From: Sepioteuthis lessoniana | Taxonomy: Eukaryota; Mollusca; Cephalopoda; Myopsida; Loliginidae | Assembly: GCA_963585895.1 (NCBI GenBank) | Contig: OY757939.1 | Location: forward strand, 36,464,332-36,528,331 | Reading direction: 5' to 3' | Length of the DNA: 64,000 nt | Made by a program: the position numbers and the translations under genes | The notes under the pieces: generated by a model | Told to the model about the DNA's origin: nothing | Database searches by the model: none | What the model saw: only the letters and a program-made list of their open reading frames with translations | Shown here: one piece after another, positions 21,655 to 32,859 of the stretch | Layout of the letters: each line of letters starts with the position of its first letter | How positions within the stretch are numbered: position 1 is the stretch's first letter

Positions 21655-22347
21655 TCCACAATTCAGCAAATTTTCTTTTTCTTGTTGATCATTACTAAGT
21701 CTGGTCTTCTGGGTAGGATTTGGTGATCTATTTGTATCTTAAAATCCCAGGGAATTTTGTGCATTCTATTCTCCAAGACAGATTGCGCTTTTTGCATATA
21801 CCATTAGGTAGAATCGTTAAATTTCAATTTCTTGCACAGTTTCCAGTGGATCACCTTGGCTGCGTTGTCGTGTCTAGTCTTATACTCTTTTTTTCTCCAA
21901 TTTGCTGAATTTATTTATCGCGTAATTGATCGTTTCGTCTCTATCACCGTGTAACCTACGCTTGCTATCTTGTGTTATTCATTTGTGCTTTGACGTAGTT
22001 GGTCAGTATGACGTTGTTTTGCGCTATTCGTAGAGATTTAGTTTTTCTCTTCAAGTTTCCCTTTCTTAGCCATGTTTCAGTCTTCTTACTTGAGATTTCA
22101 TCGGTTTGTCACTTGAAATATCCGTATAGTTGTTTTCTTCCCGTTTCTGTTTCGTAGTTGTTGTTCTGTTGGTCATTGTGTTGTCTGTGTTGTTTCTGAT
22201 CGCTGTAAATAATCTTTCTTTGTTATTTTTTATGTAGTCTTCGAGGCGTTGTATTCATACCTCTACGCAATCTTCAACGCTGGCGAGTTCACTTTCTGCA
22301 TCTTTTCTTGACACGAATAATCTATGTCATCTCTCGGGTTGTGCATC

Positions 22348-22348
<1 letters not shown>
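21655..22348 (-). mobile_element. R-LINE copy 5 of the cluster, truncated at both ends
   Basis: The minus strand begins in the segment DDIDYSCQEKMQK, runs through the linker and zinc-knuckle region and ends inside the endonuclease region (near LVMINKKKKIC). The 3' end and TAA tail are missing. The upstream border meets the ATT run of copy 6. Confidence 0.8.

Positions 22349-22391
<43 letters not shown>
22349..22391. repeat. (ATT)n, 3' tail of R-LINE copy 6
   Basis: About 14 ATT units, joining copy 6 to the truncated start of copy 5. Confidence 0.95.
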
Positions 22392-22393
<2 letters not shown>

Positions 22394-23217
22394 CTTGCGA
22401 GTTTTTTACACTAGCGTTAGCTGATGGTCTTTCACTGGAGTCTGAGTGACAGAAAGTCATCTGAAGTCTCCAAGACCCTTCTAAGTATTCTGACCGATCT
22501 TAGCAATGCTGTTGTCCGAATGGTCTCGATTCGTCTTCCGATTTCCAACCCTTCCCGCCCTTTTTCTAAGCATTATGGAACCGTTCCAAGTACACCAACT
22601 TACCGTCACCTTAATGTTCTACAGCTTTCTTAGTTCTCCAGGAAGGTGTTAGTATTTGTCTCTCTTTTCGCTTTTTTTGATTTTCTTCCAGTGGTCCGCC
22701 GGGACGGCAAAATCCACTATACAGTAAGTTCTTTTTCTTTTGTTAATTATCAACCGGTCTGGTCTTCTGGTTTGGATTTAGGTGATCTATTTGCACCTCA
22801 AAATCAAAGAATTTTGTGCGTCCCATTCTCCAGGAATATTTCAGTTTCTTGCACAATTCCCAGTGGATCACCTTTCTCACCCAGTCGTGTCTAGTCTTGT
22901 ACTCTTTTTGCCTCTGTTTGCTATATTCACTTATAATGTGATTTATGGTTTCGTCTATATCATCACAAAAATCACACTTGCTATTCTGTTGCGTCTTATC
23001 TATTTTGGCATTAATATAATTGATCTTTATGGCATTGTTTTGCGCTGTTATTAAAAGAGATCCAATTGCTCTTTTAAGTTTCCCCTTTCAAGCCATATCC
23101 AGGTCTTCACGTGTAAAATTTCGCCACTTTGTCGTTTAAACTACATCTGTTGTTTTTCTTCCTATTTCAATTTTCTAGTTATTGCTGTTCTGTTTGTCCT
23201 TATATTGTCAGTGCTAT
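22392..23217 (-). mobile_element. R-LINE copy 6 of the cluster (zinc knuckle to 3' end)
   Basis: The minus strand holds KCDFCDDIDETINHIISEY near 22985, where the last knuckle cysteine is lost, then WVRKVIHWELCKKLK. The endonuclease region follows with deletions, and the copy ends with the usual RRVLETSDDFLSLRLQ-type terminus near 22440. It is a pseudogene. Confidence 0.82.
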
Positions 23218-25140
23218 TTTACTCCTTGTGTGTTTTCCCCACTAGCATTAGTTGGTGGCCTTTTAGTGAGGTCCGAGTTACTGGAAGTCTTCTCACTTCT
23301 CCAGGACTCTGCTTACTATTCTAGCCGATCTTAGTATTGTGGTCAGGATGGTATCGATTTTTCACTGATTTTCAATTCCTTCAGTTGTGTTTCCAGGACT
23401 TTGGGGGTGCATGTCAACTGCACCAACTACAATTGGTATCACCGTTGCCCTCATGCTCCACAGTTTTTTTCAGGTCTCAGTGAAGGTTCAGGTATTTGTC
23501 TATCTTTTCGCTTTCTTTTTAGGAATGACAAAGTCTGGTAGATGGCAAATTCTTTTTTCTTGTTAACTATCACTAAGTTTAATCTTCTAGCTGGGTTAGG
23601 TGATCTGTTTGGATCTCAAAATCCCAGAGAATTTTATGCATTTTATTTCTAGGGAGAATTCTGGTTTGGGCATATGCCATTTAGTAGTGAGATCAAATTT
23701 TAATCTCTTGAACAATTTCTAGTGGATCCCCTTTCCTACCCAGTTGTGTCTACTTTTGAACTCCTTTTGTACTTGCTTACTGCACTCGTTTACAAGGTGA
23801 TTAATCGTTTAATATCTTCATATAACCTACACAAGCTATTCGGTTGTGTATTATCGATTTTGGCTTTAACATAATTTGTTTTGTCATCAACTTTATTGTC
23901 GTTTGGCCCATTTGCCTGGGTTCCTTCCTCGTCCATTTTAAGAATTTTCGAGAGTATCTTACAAGTGGTACTGCTCAGGTGTTAATTCCTTTGATGAGAT
24001 ATTTCAACTGAGTTTGGCTTCGAGAAGCTTTCTCGTTCTTTAGAGGAACTTAAATCATATTTTTTTCATCTCTGCTGGTTTAATAGTATCTAATTCCAAT
24101 ATTCCCTAGTACTTGAAGTTTTCCTTCTTTCCAAGCGTTATAATGCTTTCCTAATTTTGTAGTTTAATTCCTTCTGCTGATTCTCTTTCCCTATTTTACA
24201 TTATCAGCATAGCACATTTTTAACTGCCAAATTCCATTCCTATATCCTTGTTGTGTATTCCTATTGTTTGTATCAGAGTCTCGAGTTTATTTTTTAAAAA
24301 AATACCTTTATATCATTCACGTACATAAAGCAATTAAGCTTTTCTTGTGATTTTGTAAGTTTGTTGCATCCTCCCCGTACATTTTCTAATCACGTTGTGG
24401 AAAGGCATCATTGTTATAACGAATAGCAATGGTGAGAATGAGTCTCTTTGGAAGATACCTCCTTGGATTTTTACTTCTGCTAGGGTTTGACCTGCCGTAG
24501 TCAATTCCACTCTCTTGTTTTTCATGACATTCATGATGTAGCTTATGATTTTATCGGATATTTTGTACATTTTTAGACACTGTATTATCAAAGTTTGCAG
24601 GACTATATCATGGGAATTTTTGAAGCCAATCGATGCCATGACTACATTTTCCTGCCTTGTTTTGGCTTCTTCATAGAAGGTTATTTATTTATCTTTTTTC
24701 CCTGTGGTTTCCTTTTTGTCTTACTGGAAATAGTCCACGCCATGCAAACGAGTAATAGATTTCCTCTTTTATCTGTGCGGTCAGAATTTTCTATTTCATA
24801 GGTAAACACGTTATGGATCCGTAGTTGCTGGGGATTTGTTTTGTGGTGTTTGGGTGTGGTATTTCGGGTTTCATCATTTTGCATTTCAATTCGTTTGGGG
24901 GTGGTTGTTGATATTCTTCACTTACTAGTTGGTATATTTCTTTTATCTCAAAGTCAGAAAAACCTACCATTCTTTAATATCCCTCTAGCAGGGCTTGTAT
25001 TAGATCTTGCAGATTCTGTCCAAATTTCTACCTTTCTTTTTCTATATCCTCTTTGTGTAGGATTACTCTTAAGATAAAAGTGAAGTATATTTTCTGCCTT
25101 CCAGAGTCCATTTTTTCCGGTGGTGTCTCTCAATCAAGTA
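23218..25140 (-). mobile_element. R-LINE copy 7 of the cluster (diverged, extends furthest 5')
   Basis: On the minus strand the upstream end holds an N-terminal segment near 25010-25070 (QRGYRKRKVEIWTESARSNT). The reverse transcriptase lies at 24639-24334, with ASIGFKNSHDIVLQTLI (motif A; the key aspartate has become asparagine), GGIFQRDSFSPLLF (motif B; glycine to arginine) and a broken motif C. The zinc-knuckle region lies near 23840. The 3' end at 23222-23300 resembles the other copies, but no TAA tail remains. It is the oldest-looking member. Confidence 0.8.
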
Positions 25141-25582
25141 GTTGCATTAGTTGTTGTTTGTGTACCTGAAATTAGAACAGTCAACATTCGTTGGATGCTT
25201 ATCGATTCCCCCAAGTTGGCTATCACCTGTCGATCATGACGCACAGACGTGCTTTTTGTGTCCCAGGTTGATATAAATTAGGATTTGTCATTTTACATGG
25301 GTAGTATATTGAAGCCACACCAGATCCAGGAGGTGATTGTCTGTGCTCCTGTCGCATATGTGACCTGGTACTCTAATAAGAAAGACGACCCTTAGGCGAG
25401 TCACAGAAAAAAAAGTAAAACACTTCGGTTTTAAACTTAATATGTTTTAACGTTGTAAAAGTTAAATGGTCTCTTTTTTTCTAAATCTGCTGAGTTTAAA
25501 ATCTTGATTTGTTTCCTTATTAAACAGTTAATTTGTGCGTGGATCGGCTTATAATTGATACTACTGTTTATTTGTTTAAATA
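25141..25582. other. No recognised feature
   Basis: AT-rich sequence between an R-LINE and a partial SINE-C. No supported gene. Confidence 0.4.
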
Positions 25583-25706
25583 AGGTAGGGATCAAGGGTA
25601 AATTGGAGCAATCCAGGGAAAGGAGCAGCGCCTTCCCCAACACCTTTGTGCAGTAGCAATCGAAAAGGGAGCCTTCGGATCACCCTCGACTAAAGTCACC
25701 AACTTT
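25583..25706 (+). mobile_element. SINE-C copy, 3' half
   Basis: Starts at AAGGTAGGGATCAAGGGTAA, continues GGAGCAGCGCCTTCCCC and ends GACTAAAGTCACCAACTTTA. The tRNA-like head is missing. Confidence 0.85.
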
Positions 25707-26739
25707 ACTTATTGATAAGTGCTGAAAATGCTGTTTCGCATAAAGACCTTGTTGCAAAAGGTTTTAATCTTCTTTTGAAATAATTATGGCTACTCAAGCC
25801 ACGTTGAGGCAAAATTGTGGGAGTGATTGTTGTTTATACTGAATTTATTTTGGTTATATAACGTTGACGTTGCGGACCTCTTGTAGTTTCTGAACCAAAG
25901 TTTGAAAATCTTTGTGCCAGACGACCTATGAATCGGTTGGGTTCCAGTTGTAACAGCTGTCCATGATGATATTGGTATTTCTGTTTAGGAAGAAATCAAG
26001 TTAGAATTTCAGTTATTGGCGTTATATCGAGGATTTGGATAATCGAAAAAATGACGTTCAGTGCGAATATAGACTCCCCATTATGAAAGTGAAATAGAAA
26101 TAGCTTTATTCTTAAGATATTTTAAGTGTATTGCTCTATAAATCTCGGTATGATGTGCCGTTTTTGCTCGTTTATTTTTACTCTGATAAAACCATAAGCA
26201 TATATTTGATAATATATGGGAATCATATCGTTATCAATTGTATTTTTCTCTCATATTAAGAATCTGGCAACAAGGCCTCAACGGCGCAGGAGCTGCTCGC
26301 AGAATTCCGAAAGTAGAAAGAAAGGAAACAATATCTAATTTTATTCCCAAAATTGGTATACGCAGTTCATGTTCGATGACTTGTTCAATGAAATAAAGCT
26401 CCGAAGTTAACCACTTTCAGACGATAATGATGGAGAGTTTGGTAATGAATAATACCATATAATATCCGTTTTGATTATCCACCAGGAAAAAAAATGAAAT
26501 TTTGGCATCTTTGCTTTCGAAAAAACAAAAACAAATCTTTTTCAAAAACATTGGAAGGTGTGTTTAGTTATAGAATGTTCTGTAGCAGATTATTCCTGCC
26601 GTGAAAAAAAATTAAGAAAATGAAAACCCACCTTTGAGATATGTTATTCTAAAGAAATATTGTGAATATAAAGTTTGCATGTTTAGGAATTCTAATTAAT
26701 ATGATTTCAATGTCCATCTCTTTCTTTGTTTGGTTTCTT
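25707..26739. other. No recognised feature
   Basis: About 1 kb of AT-rich sequence without repeats known from the rest of the window and without a supported frame. It is among the longest apparently single-copy stretches here. Confidence 0.4.
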
Positions 26740-26975
26740 TGTTTAACGGCATATCAACCCTTTTTAGGTTATTTAATGCCAAAGCCATTCTCATAGAAGA
26801 ACAGCAGTGGTACTATTTAACCCATAGCTGGGAGGATAAGGTGGTTCAAACCTTTCCCAAAGGTATTTGCCCGAAAATGAACGTAATAGCGCGACTGGAA
26901 TACGAACTAGCTAACTATGATTCCGCAGTCCATCGCTTTAACCATTACACCACGAGGACAACCCCCTTGTCCATC
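26740..26975 (-). mobile_element. SINE-A copy, full length
   Basis: On the minus strand the head is GTTGTCCTCGTGGTGTAATG and the central domain CCTTTGGGAAAGGTTTGAACC with CCAGCTATGGGTTAAATAG. The hairpin tail lies at 26748-26795 and reads inward as TTTGGCATTAAATAACC. Confidence 0.9.
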
Positions 26976-27240
26976 TCTCACAACAATAAGATTCAATTCA
27001 GAATAATGAAATCTGAAATCTACTTTTTTCCGAAGTGATAAAATTTCAGTTTTATTTGAAGATGAAGAGAATATGAAATCTGTAACGAGACTGGGTGTCA
27101 TTTGTGATCTATGAGCGAAAGAGGGATAAGTGGATTGTGTTATCCTCTGATATGATTTTTGGAGTAATCTTTGCTTTTTGCTGGCATTATATTTTTTTTC
27201 ACTGGCTTTTGTTCACATCTCTTTTTTCAGGTTGTTTAAC

Positions 27241-27483
27241 TATGAGCGTCGAGGAACGAACGATAAACACCGAGCAACGAATAAACCTGAAAGTTTTGGT
27301 CCAGTTAGGGAAAGCTCCGGCATAAACACTTGAAATGTATGGAGATAACATCTTGTCATGCACAGGTTTTTGTGTGGCACAAAAGGTTCAAAGAGGGGAG
27401 CAAGGAAGCGAAATAAATTTCCAAGAGCGTGAGGCCTTCAACAAGTAGGATTAAAGTCAACATCCAGCGAGTAAAGCAGGTGG
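27241..27483 (+). pseudogene. mariner transposase N-terminal fragment
   Basis: The plus strand reads MSVEERTINTEQRINLKVLV then QLGKAPA, a stop, TLEMYGDN, and in a shifted frame [16 protein letters not shown] followed by VRPSTSRIKVNIQRVKQV. This is the paired helix-turn-helix region of mariner-type transposases, where EQR ... K and WHKRFKEG are landmarks. The catalytic domain is absent: the fragment stops where a SINE-B begins at 27484. At least one stop and one frameshift inactivate it. Confidence 0.75.
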
Positions 27484-27990
27484 CTGTAGAATATATCGGC
27501 TGCATCTCTGCAGAGGGGTAAGACTCCCCCCCCAACGAGTGTCCTGGTTACGACGCTAAACCACCCAAGCCAGTCGGCTGAGAGTGGGGCTGTAGAAATC
27601 ACCGACTTCATCCGTGCGGAGGGGTAAGACCCACTAACGAGTGTCCTGGATATGACACTGAACAATCTGATGGTGAGGCTTCATTAATTCTGGAGCTTTG
27701 GGGAATGTAGAGCACCCCTTTACTGCCATCGCTTCCAAATAACTTGTTTTTAAAGTGAATTTTTTGAAGTAGAACTGTTTTATCATTTAACTGTGTGTAA
27801 ACAAATGACTGATGTTTAATTGAATTGTTAGGGATACATAGCAATACTTGGAACTATTTAACTTTGTTGACTTATGTTTACAAATCATATATATCTAATA
27901 TATATGCATAAAGAGGATTTAGCATTAAATAACCTACAATGGTTGCTATGCCATAAAAACTTAATCAAACCAAACAAAACCAAATAAAAC
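27484..27990 (+). mobile_element. SINE-B copy with doubled head
   Basis: Two heads lie in tandem: TAGAATATATCGGCTGCATC at 27486 and TGTAGAAATCACCGACTTCA near 27590, each followed by a CGAGTGTCCTGG segment (near 27536 and 27640). The shortened body contains GGAGCTTTGGGGAATG, and the hairpin tail TTAGCATTAAATAACC ... TTGCTATGCCATAAAAAC lies at about 27908-27960. Confidence 0.85.
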
Positions 27991-28074
27991 AAAACAAAAA
28001 TGTATATTTGTTTATCTCAGGATAAAAACCTCAGGCGGGATGACATACCGTTAAAATCAATCAATCATCCAATC

Positions 28075-28450
28075 AATCCATTTTTATAGTAAAATCATTT
28101 GTATTATATTTTTATAGTAAAATTAGTGTCAATATATTTTATAGTAAAATCATTTCGAATGTATTTTTATAGTAAAAAATTTTGCCATGCCTTTTTAAAG
28201 GTAAAATCATATGCAATGCATTTTTCATTAAATTAATGTCCAATTCATTTTTATAATAGAATAATTTCTAATAAATTTAATATAAAATAATTTTCAATGC
28301 ATTTTTATATCAAAAACATTCCTCATGCATTTCGGAGAAAAATCATTTACAATATATTTTCATATCAAAATGATTTTCAATGCATTTTAAAGTAAAAAAA
28401 AAACAAACAAAAAAGCAAAAACAAAAAAGCAAAAGCATTTCCAATGAATG
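28075..28450. repeat. Degenerate ~28-bp AT-rich minisatellite
   Basis: A unit resembling ATTTTTATAGTAAAATCATT recurs about every 27-28 bp (starts near 28081, 28109, 28136 and 28164), with growing divergence to about 28450. Some units read ATATCAAAA in place of ATAGTAAAA. About 13 copies. Confidence 0.8.
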
Positions 28451-28689
28451 GATATAATAAAATCAGTTCAATTACATTTCTATTTTAGAGTGTATCAATT
28501 TCCATATTTGGTTATATGGATTTGTATATCGAAACTAGCAGGGTCCTTGGAAATTCCAGGGAACGAAAAAAGAAAAAAAAATGACCCCCAAACTCCTCAA
28601 AACAACAAGCAAGAAAGGTTGATTTACATATGATGTTCAACTGTGTTTAACTTCGACGGAATTTCCTCGTATTAACTTCATCTATCTTC

Positions 28690-28830
28690 ACTAAGAAGTA
28701 ATTTACTAAGCTTTTTACTTAGACGTGGCACAAGACCGTATGAATGGGGCATTCAATGAGACTCGAACTCCCGAAGGTTTGCCAGTCTTGCTTGGAAACC
28801 ATTACATCACCAGAGGTAGAGTACTAAATA
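28690..28830 (-). mobile_element. tRNA-derived SINE head, minus strand
   Basis: The minus strand reads CTCTGGTGATGTAATGGTTT, with the B-box-like GGGAGTTCGAGTCTC about 40 bases later. The body is truncated and matches no other copy fully. Confidence 0.6.
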
Positions 28831-28849
28831 TAAATTAGTAAAAATTAGT

Positions 28850-29090
28850 TGGCTGAATGGACGAGACTCTTTTTATTTCACATAGCGTTGATATCATCGG
28901 GAAAGATATGAAGCCAAATATTATCTCTCTAGCTTTGGGTAAAATAGTAACGAAGACTATATTCTTTTACATTGGTATGGCAACAGATCTAGGAGAAGGA
29001 AAACTCTGAATTCAAACCTGTTAAACTCCGCTTAAAAATTGACCTTATCTTGCTCGTGCTGAGGGGTTGGGTAAATATATACGTTGGCTT
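28850..29090 (+). mobile_element. SINE-D copy, head truncated
   Basis: Starts near GACGAGACTCTTTTTATTTC, keeps the central domain in degenerate form (CATCGGGAAAGATATGAAGCC), then GGAGAAGGAAAACTCTGAATT and the end GGGGTTGGGTAAATATATAC. Confidence 0.82.
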
Positions 29091-29389
29091 GCTGAAGATC
29101 TGACGTGATCTGATAACGATAATGTATATTTTTGTACAGTCGCAATGGCAACAATAGGATTCGCATGTATAAAATAGATGGAAAAGTGGATAAACTAAAC
29201 ACAGACAAACGGATTCAAATTAATGTTACGTCTTTATTTCATCGAAAGATTTCTTTAGTCTGGTGATTATTTTGAAGCGTATAACATGCTTCTTGATTTT
29301 TCATTTCAATACTTTTTTCTGATGGTTATGTTTTGATGAAATTTGATACACTTGACACTAGCTGTAGCTAGTCTTCTGTTTGCTTACAT

Positions 29390-29675
29390 AAGAGGTGCTC
29401 GTAGTGTAATGGTTATCCTTGTTGGAAATGGATACGAAGACATGAGTTCAAATCCTGGACGAGGCTGACTGCATTTCACATAGCAGTAATACCCTTGGGA
29501 AAGGTATGAATCCAATTATTCTCCCTCCAGCTATGGGTAAATAGTAGGGCAGACTATGTTCTTCATCCTTGGTGAGTCTAGGAGAAGGAATACTCTGAAT
29601 TCAAACCTGTTAAACTCCGCTAAAAATTGGCCTTGTGTCATATCCTGCCCGAGCGGCGGGGTTGGTAAATATGGT
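29390..29675 (+). mobile_element. SINE-D copy, full length
   Basis: The head GAGGTGCTCGTAGTGTAATG begins at 29391 and the B-box region GAGTTCAAATCCTGG lies near 29443. The central domain ACCCTTGGGAAAGGTATGAA and CCAGCTATGGGTAAATAG is intact, and the tail is GGGGTTGGTAAATATGG. A good reference copy for the family. Confidence 0.92.
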
Positions 29676-29934
29676 CTTCTGTTTGCTTACCATTGCTATT
29701 CAAAAAGTGTACCGTATTTGTAGCCAATAATCCTACTGTCACCAATCTTCGTCATTCAGATTTGTATTTCTTTCCTTTCATCTCTTTTTCTTTTCATTTA
29801 CCCTTTCTGTCTCTCTTTAATTCGTTTCCCACTCATGTTTGTCTATTTTCTCTTATTGTTATACGCTTCAAAATAACCTCCATGCTTTTTTTACTTTTTT
29901 CTTCATGTAATAAAATCGTAAATCACCCGTTCAT

Positions 29935-30112
29935 CTTCAGTCTTGGAGTTTGGGGAATGTGGAGTAGCCTTTCATTAGCATTACTCCCTGGTCCACCTGT
30001 TAGAGTCCGATTTATGGGTCAAATAGAACTATTCAGTCATTTACTAAGGTTTATGATCATTGATTATTTGAAACAATACAGTTTTGTACAAATCATTTAT
30101 ATCACATAGTGT
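29935..30112 (+). mobile_element. SINE-B fragment
   Basis: Begins at TCTTGGAGTTTGGGGAATG and covers CTCCCTGGTCCACC and GGGTCAAATAGAACTATTC. It lacks the head and the hairpin tail. Confidence 0.7.
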
Positions 30113-30620
30113 AATATAATGGCCGAGGGATTTCGTTTTATGCCTTTTGGTTTAGTTAGGCTGAGAACCTTTCGGCTCAGTTCATGGATTGCTTAGGTGC
30201 AACATTAACGCAGGTGTTCACGCGCGCGCGGGCGGAGCGGACGTGTCACTCAGAGATGTCACAATAGCCCAGATAGGAAACGGGGCTAGCAAGTGCGAAT
30301 GACGTCACGCATCGGAAGCACGCGGAGGATTTTTTGGGAATTTTAAAAAAGTCAGTTAGTGGAGTTGAGACCTGCCTCGGGAGAAGACGGTTGGCTTTCG
30401 CTTGCTCGCGGAGACCTTTGTGGCTGATGCCACACGTGTTGGGGAAGGGGGCAGATGAAAAAGCCAGAATTGAAAGAATGTGTATCTCTCTCCTTAATTC
30501 GAAGAACCTTTAAACTCAAAGGTTATAAAAAGTTTCGTGCCTGAACTGAGAAGTCGTTACGCGTTTTTCGAGTTTCGAGATTCCTATGTTTTATCTTTAT
30601 GGACATTCGATGTACGTTTC
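30113..30620 (+). promoter_or_regulatory. GC- and CpG-richer block with CRE-like and TATA-like sites
   Basis: In AT-rich surroundings this block is rich in CG dinucleotides (GTTCACGCGCGCGCGGGCGG at about 30214). It contains a perfect CRE palindrome, TGACGTCA, at 30300-30307 and a TATA-like TATAAAAAG at 30524-30532. The first 60 bp recur inverted at 21590-21650, so at least part of it is repetitive. It could be an LTR, the 5' region of a retroelement, or a host promoter. I favour a retroelement 5' region. No coding frame starts convincingly downstream. Confidence 0.4.
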
Positions 30621-31235
30621 ACACATAGCCATATCATGGCTATGGTACAATAGGAAGACTTGATAAATAGGATTGCTAATTTCAAATTGCAAAACATGGA
30701 ACCATTTAACTGTGTGCAAACAAATGAGTTCTGTGGCAGTACACGTGCCCTCACCAAATCCGGGGGGTGCTGATTCCGCTTCCCATCTACTGACCGTTTT
30801 GTTGGTTGGTTACGTCTTTGGATGACATGACTATCCCGCTATCTGCCCACGTTGTGTTTTTTTTTAAGATTCAGACAACAGATCAATCGCTAATCGGAGT
30901 CGCCGTTCGGTGAGTTGATAGATGGGATTGCTCAGTTAAGAAAGCAAAAAAAAAAAATTAAAAAGTCGGCGCTAACAAACTGAGAACAAAACATGGCTTG
31001 CAAAAATAATAGTATTTAGTAAAAGAAAATGTCTTTAAAAGTGGTATATGTATTCATATATTCACCCAGAATTTCAGAAGTGGGAAGTTTTAGTCAGAGA
31101 CCCAATTCAATTAACAATCAGTCGATTCTTCAACCTTCAAAGTCAGGCACAAAGCTTCTCGATTTATCATATAAGTTTTTAGCCTGTTCTCTTCTTGTTT
31201 TCTATAGTATGAAAGAAGGCAATCTCAAATGGCGG
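30621..31235. other. Mixed stretch, no recognised gene
   Basis: Contains moderately GC-rich sequence at 30745-30925 (CCAAATCCGGGGGGTGCTG, CGGAGTCGCCGTTCGGTGAG) that may continue the element above, then AT-rich sequence. No supported frame. Confidence 0.35.
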
Positions 31236-31478
31236 TGGATGTCCTCGTGGTGTAATGGTTGAGCGATGGACTGCAGAATCGTAGTAAGCGAGTTCGTACT
31301 CCAGTCGCGCTATTACGTTCACTTTCAGGCAAATAGCCTTGGGAAAGGTACTGAACCCCCTTATCCTCCCAGCTAAAGATTAAATAGTTCCACTACTGTT
31401 CTTCTAGGAGAATGGCTTTGGCATTAAATAACCTATAAATGTTGGTATGCCATTAAACAAAGAAATCAAACCAATCAA
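31236..31478 (+). mobile_element. SINE-A copy, full length
   Basis: Head GATGTCCTCGTGGTGTAATG, B-box region GCGAGTTCGTACTCC, central domain CCTTGGGAAAGGTACTGAACC, and hairpin tail TTTGGCATTAAATAACC ... GTTGGTATGCCATTAAAC. Confidence 0.92.
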
Positions 31479-32024
31479 ATGGCGGTTACATTTGCCTTTT
31501 TCAATCTTTAGTATTATTTCACGAGTGCTGTATTATGTTAGGCTTCTTCAGTTCTTTCAAAGTGTTGTTGCATGATTGTTTTTCTTCGCTTTTAGTACCC
31601 AGAGCAGTCTAGTATAAGAGCATCTCTCTGAACGTCGTATTATCCCAGGCTTCACTTCGCTTTCTATTTTCACGAGTCTGGCACAAGGTTATATTAAGGT
31701 GAAATTTAAATTTGAAAACTCTCCAATTAGGTAATATATAAAACTTAAGCAATTGTCAATAGCGTTTAAAAGTATTTAACACATTTTAAGCTTTTGGGAG
31801 TTGCTGGTCTCCCGCTGTGGGAACGAGCAGTAATCAATCATCATATCTGATTCGAAGTGCCCTTCGAATCAAGTTTCTATCATCGAAATATTTTGGTGGA
31901 TTCTTTCTCCATGTTCATCACTTATCTCGTCAAAATTAGGAGGGAAAACATTAAGATGAGAATGCACTGGTCCTTCCATTATTCAATTAGACTGCTAACT
32001 TGTTTATTGGTTGGGTACATACAT

Positions 32025-32235
32025 AGGATGTTGTGGTTGACATGTTTGACTTCGGAATCGTAGTGAGCGAGTTCGAACTCCCGTTGCACAATTACGTTCA
32101 CTTTCAGACGAATACCGCCTTCTGACTCCAGCAGTGAGTTAAATTGTACCACTACTATTCTTCTACAAGGATGGCTTTGGTATTAGATAACACACGAAGG
32201 TTGATATGCCATTAAACAAAAGAAACCAAACAAAA
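32025..32235 (+). mobile_element. SINE-A copy, diverged head
   Basis: The A-box region is degenerate (GTTGTGGTTGACATGTTTGA). The B-box region GCGAGTTCGAACTCCCG and the tail TTTGGTATTAGATAACACAC ... GATATGCCATTAAAC are clear. Part of the central domain is deleted. Confidence 0.8.
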
Positions 32236-32349
32236 CTAAACTTGTTTATCAAATCAGCACCGTTTTCAGCAAATCGATAAAAAGTCGAAAAATTGGTACA
32301 AGAGTTTTTATGTACAATGATTGTAAGATTGAATTTCGTATAGGTTCCA

Positions 32350-32600
32350 AACACCAACCTGTTACCTGAGCTTAGAATGTCTATATACCCGTTTGAGGGA
32401 TAAGAACCCACAAAAAAGAGGTGTCAATTGTATGATACAAAAATGTATCTGTTGGTGAGGCTCCAGTTTTGAAGCTTTGGGGAGCGTGAAGTACCCTTTG
32501 ATTACCATTACCCCCCATCTCCACTCTGACCCGGAGTAGTAGTACCTGTTAGAATCCCATCTTTGGGTCAAATAGATCTGTTTGAAAATGTCTCGATTCG
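32350..32600 (+). mobile_element. SINE-B fragment, no tail
   Basis: Contains GTTGGTGAGGCTCCAG, GAAGCTTTGGGGAGCGTG and TTTGGGTCAAATAGATC. The body and hairpin tail are missing; A-rich simple sequence follows at 32620-32700. Confidence 0.7.
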
Positions 32601-32859
32601 ATTGGGCCTAGTGCAACCCCGCAAAACAAAAAACAAAAAATCAAAACCAACTAAAAATAACAAAAATCATACAGAAACAACAACTACCCCCCCACAAAAA
32701 GCTCTTAAGAAACAGCTACAAAAATGTAGATATGATTACGATTCCGTAACTTCAAGGCATAAAATTACGCAAAACGAGTTGACATGTCTTTAAAATTAAC
32801 TAATTAATCATGTTTGAAACCTTTTTGGCGGTATTTTGTTGATTTGGCTGGTCGCGTTT

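Noticed and set aside
29693..30109. A 138-codon open frame
   Set aside because: Hydrophobic, low-complexity in part, and its second half lies on a SINE-B fragment.
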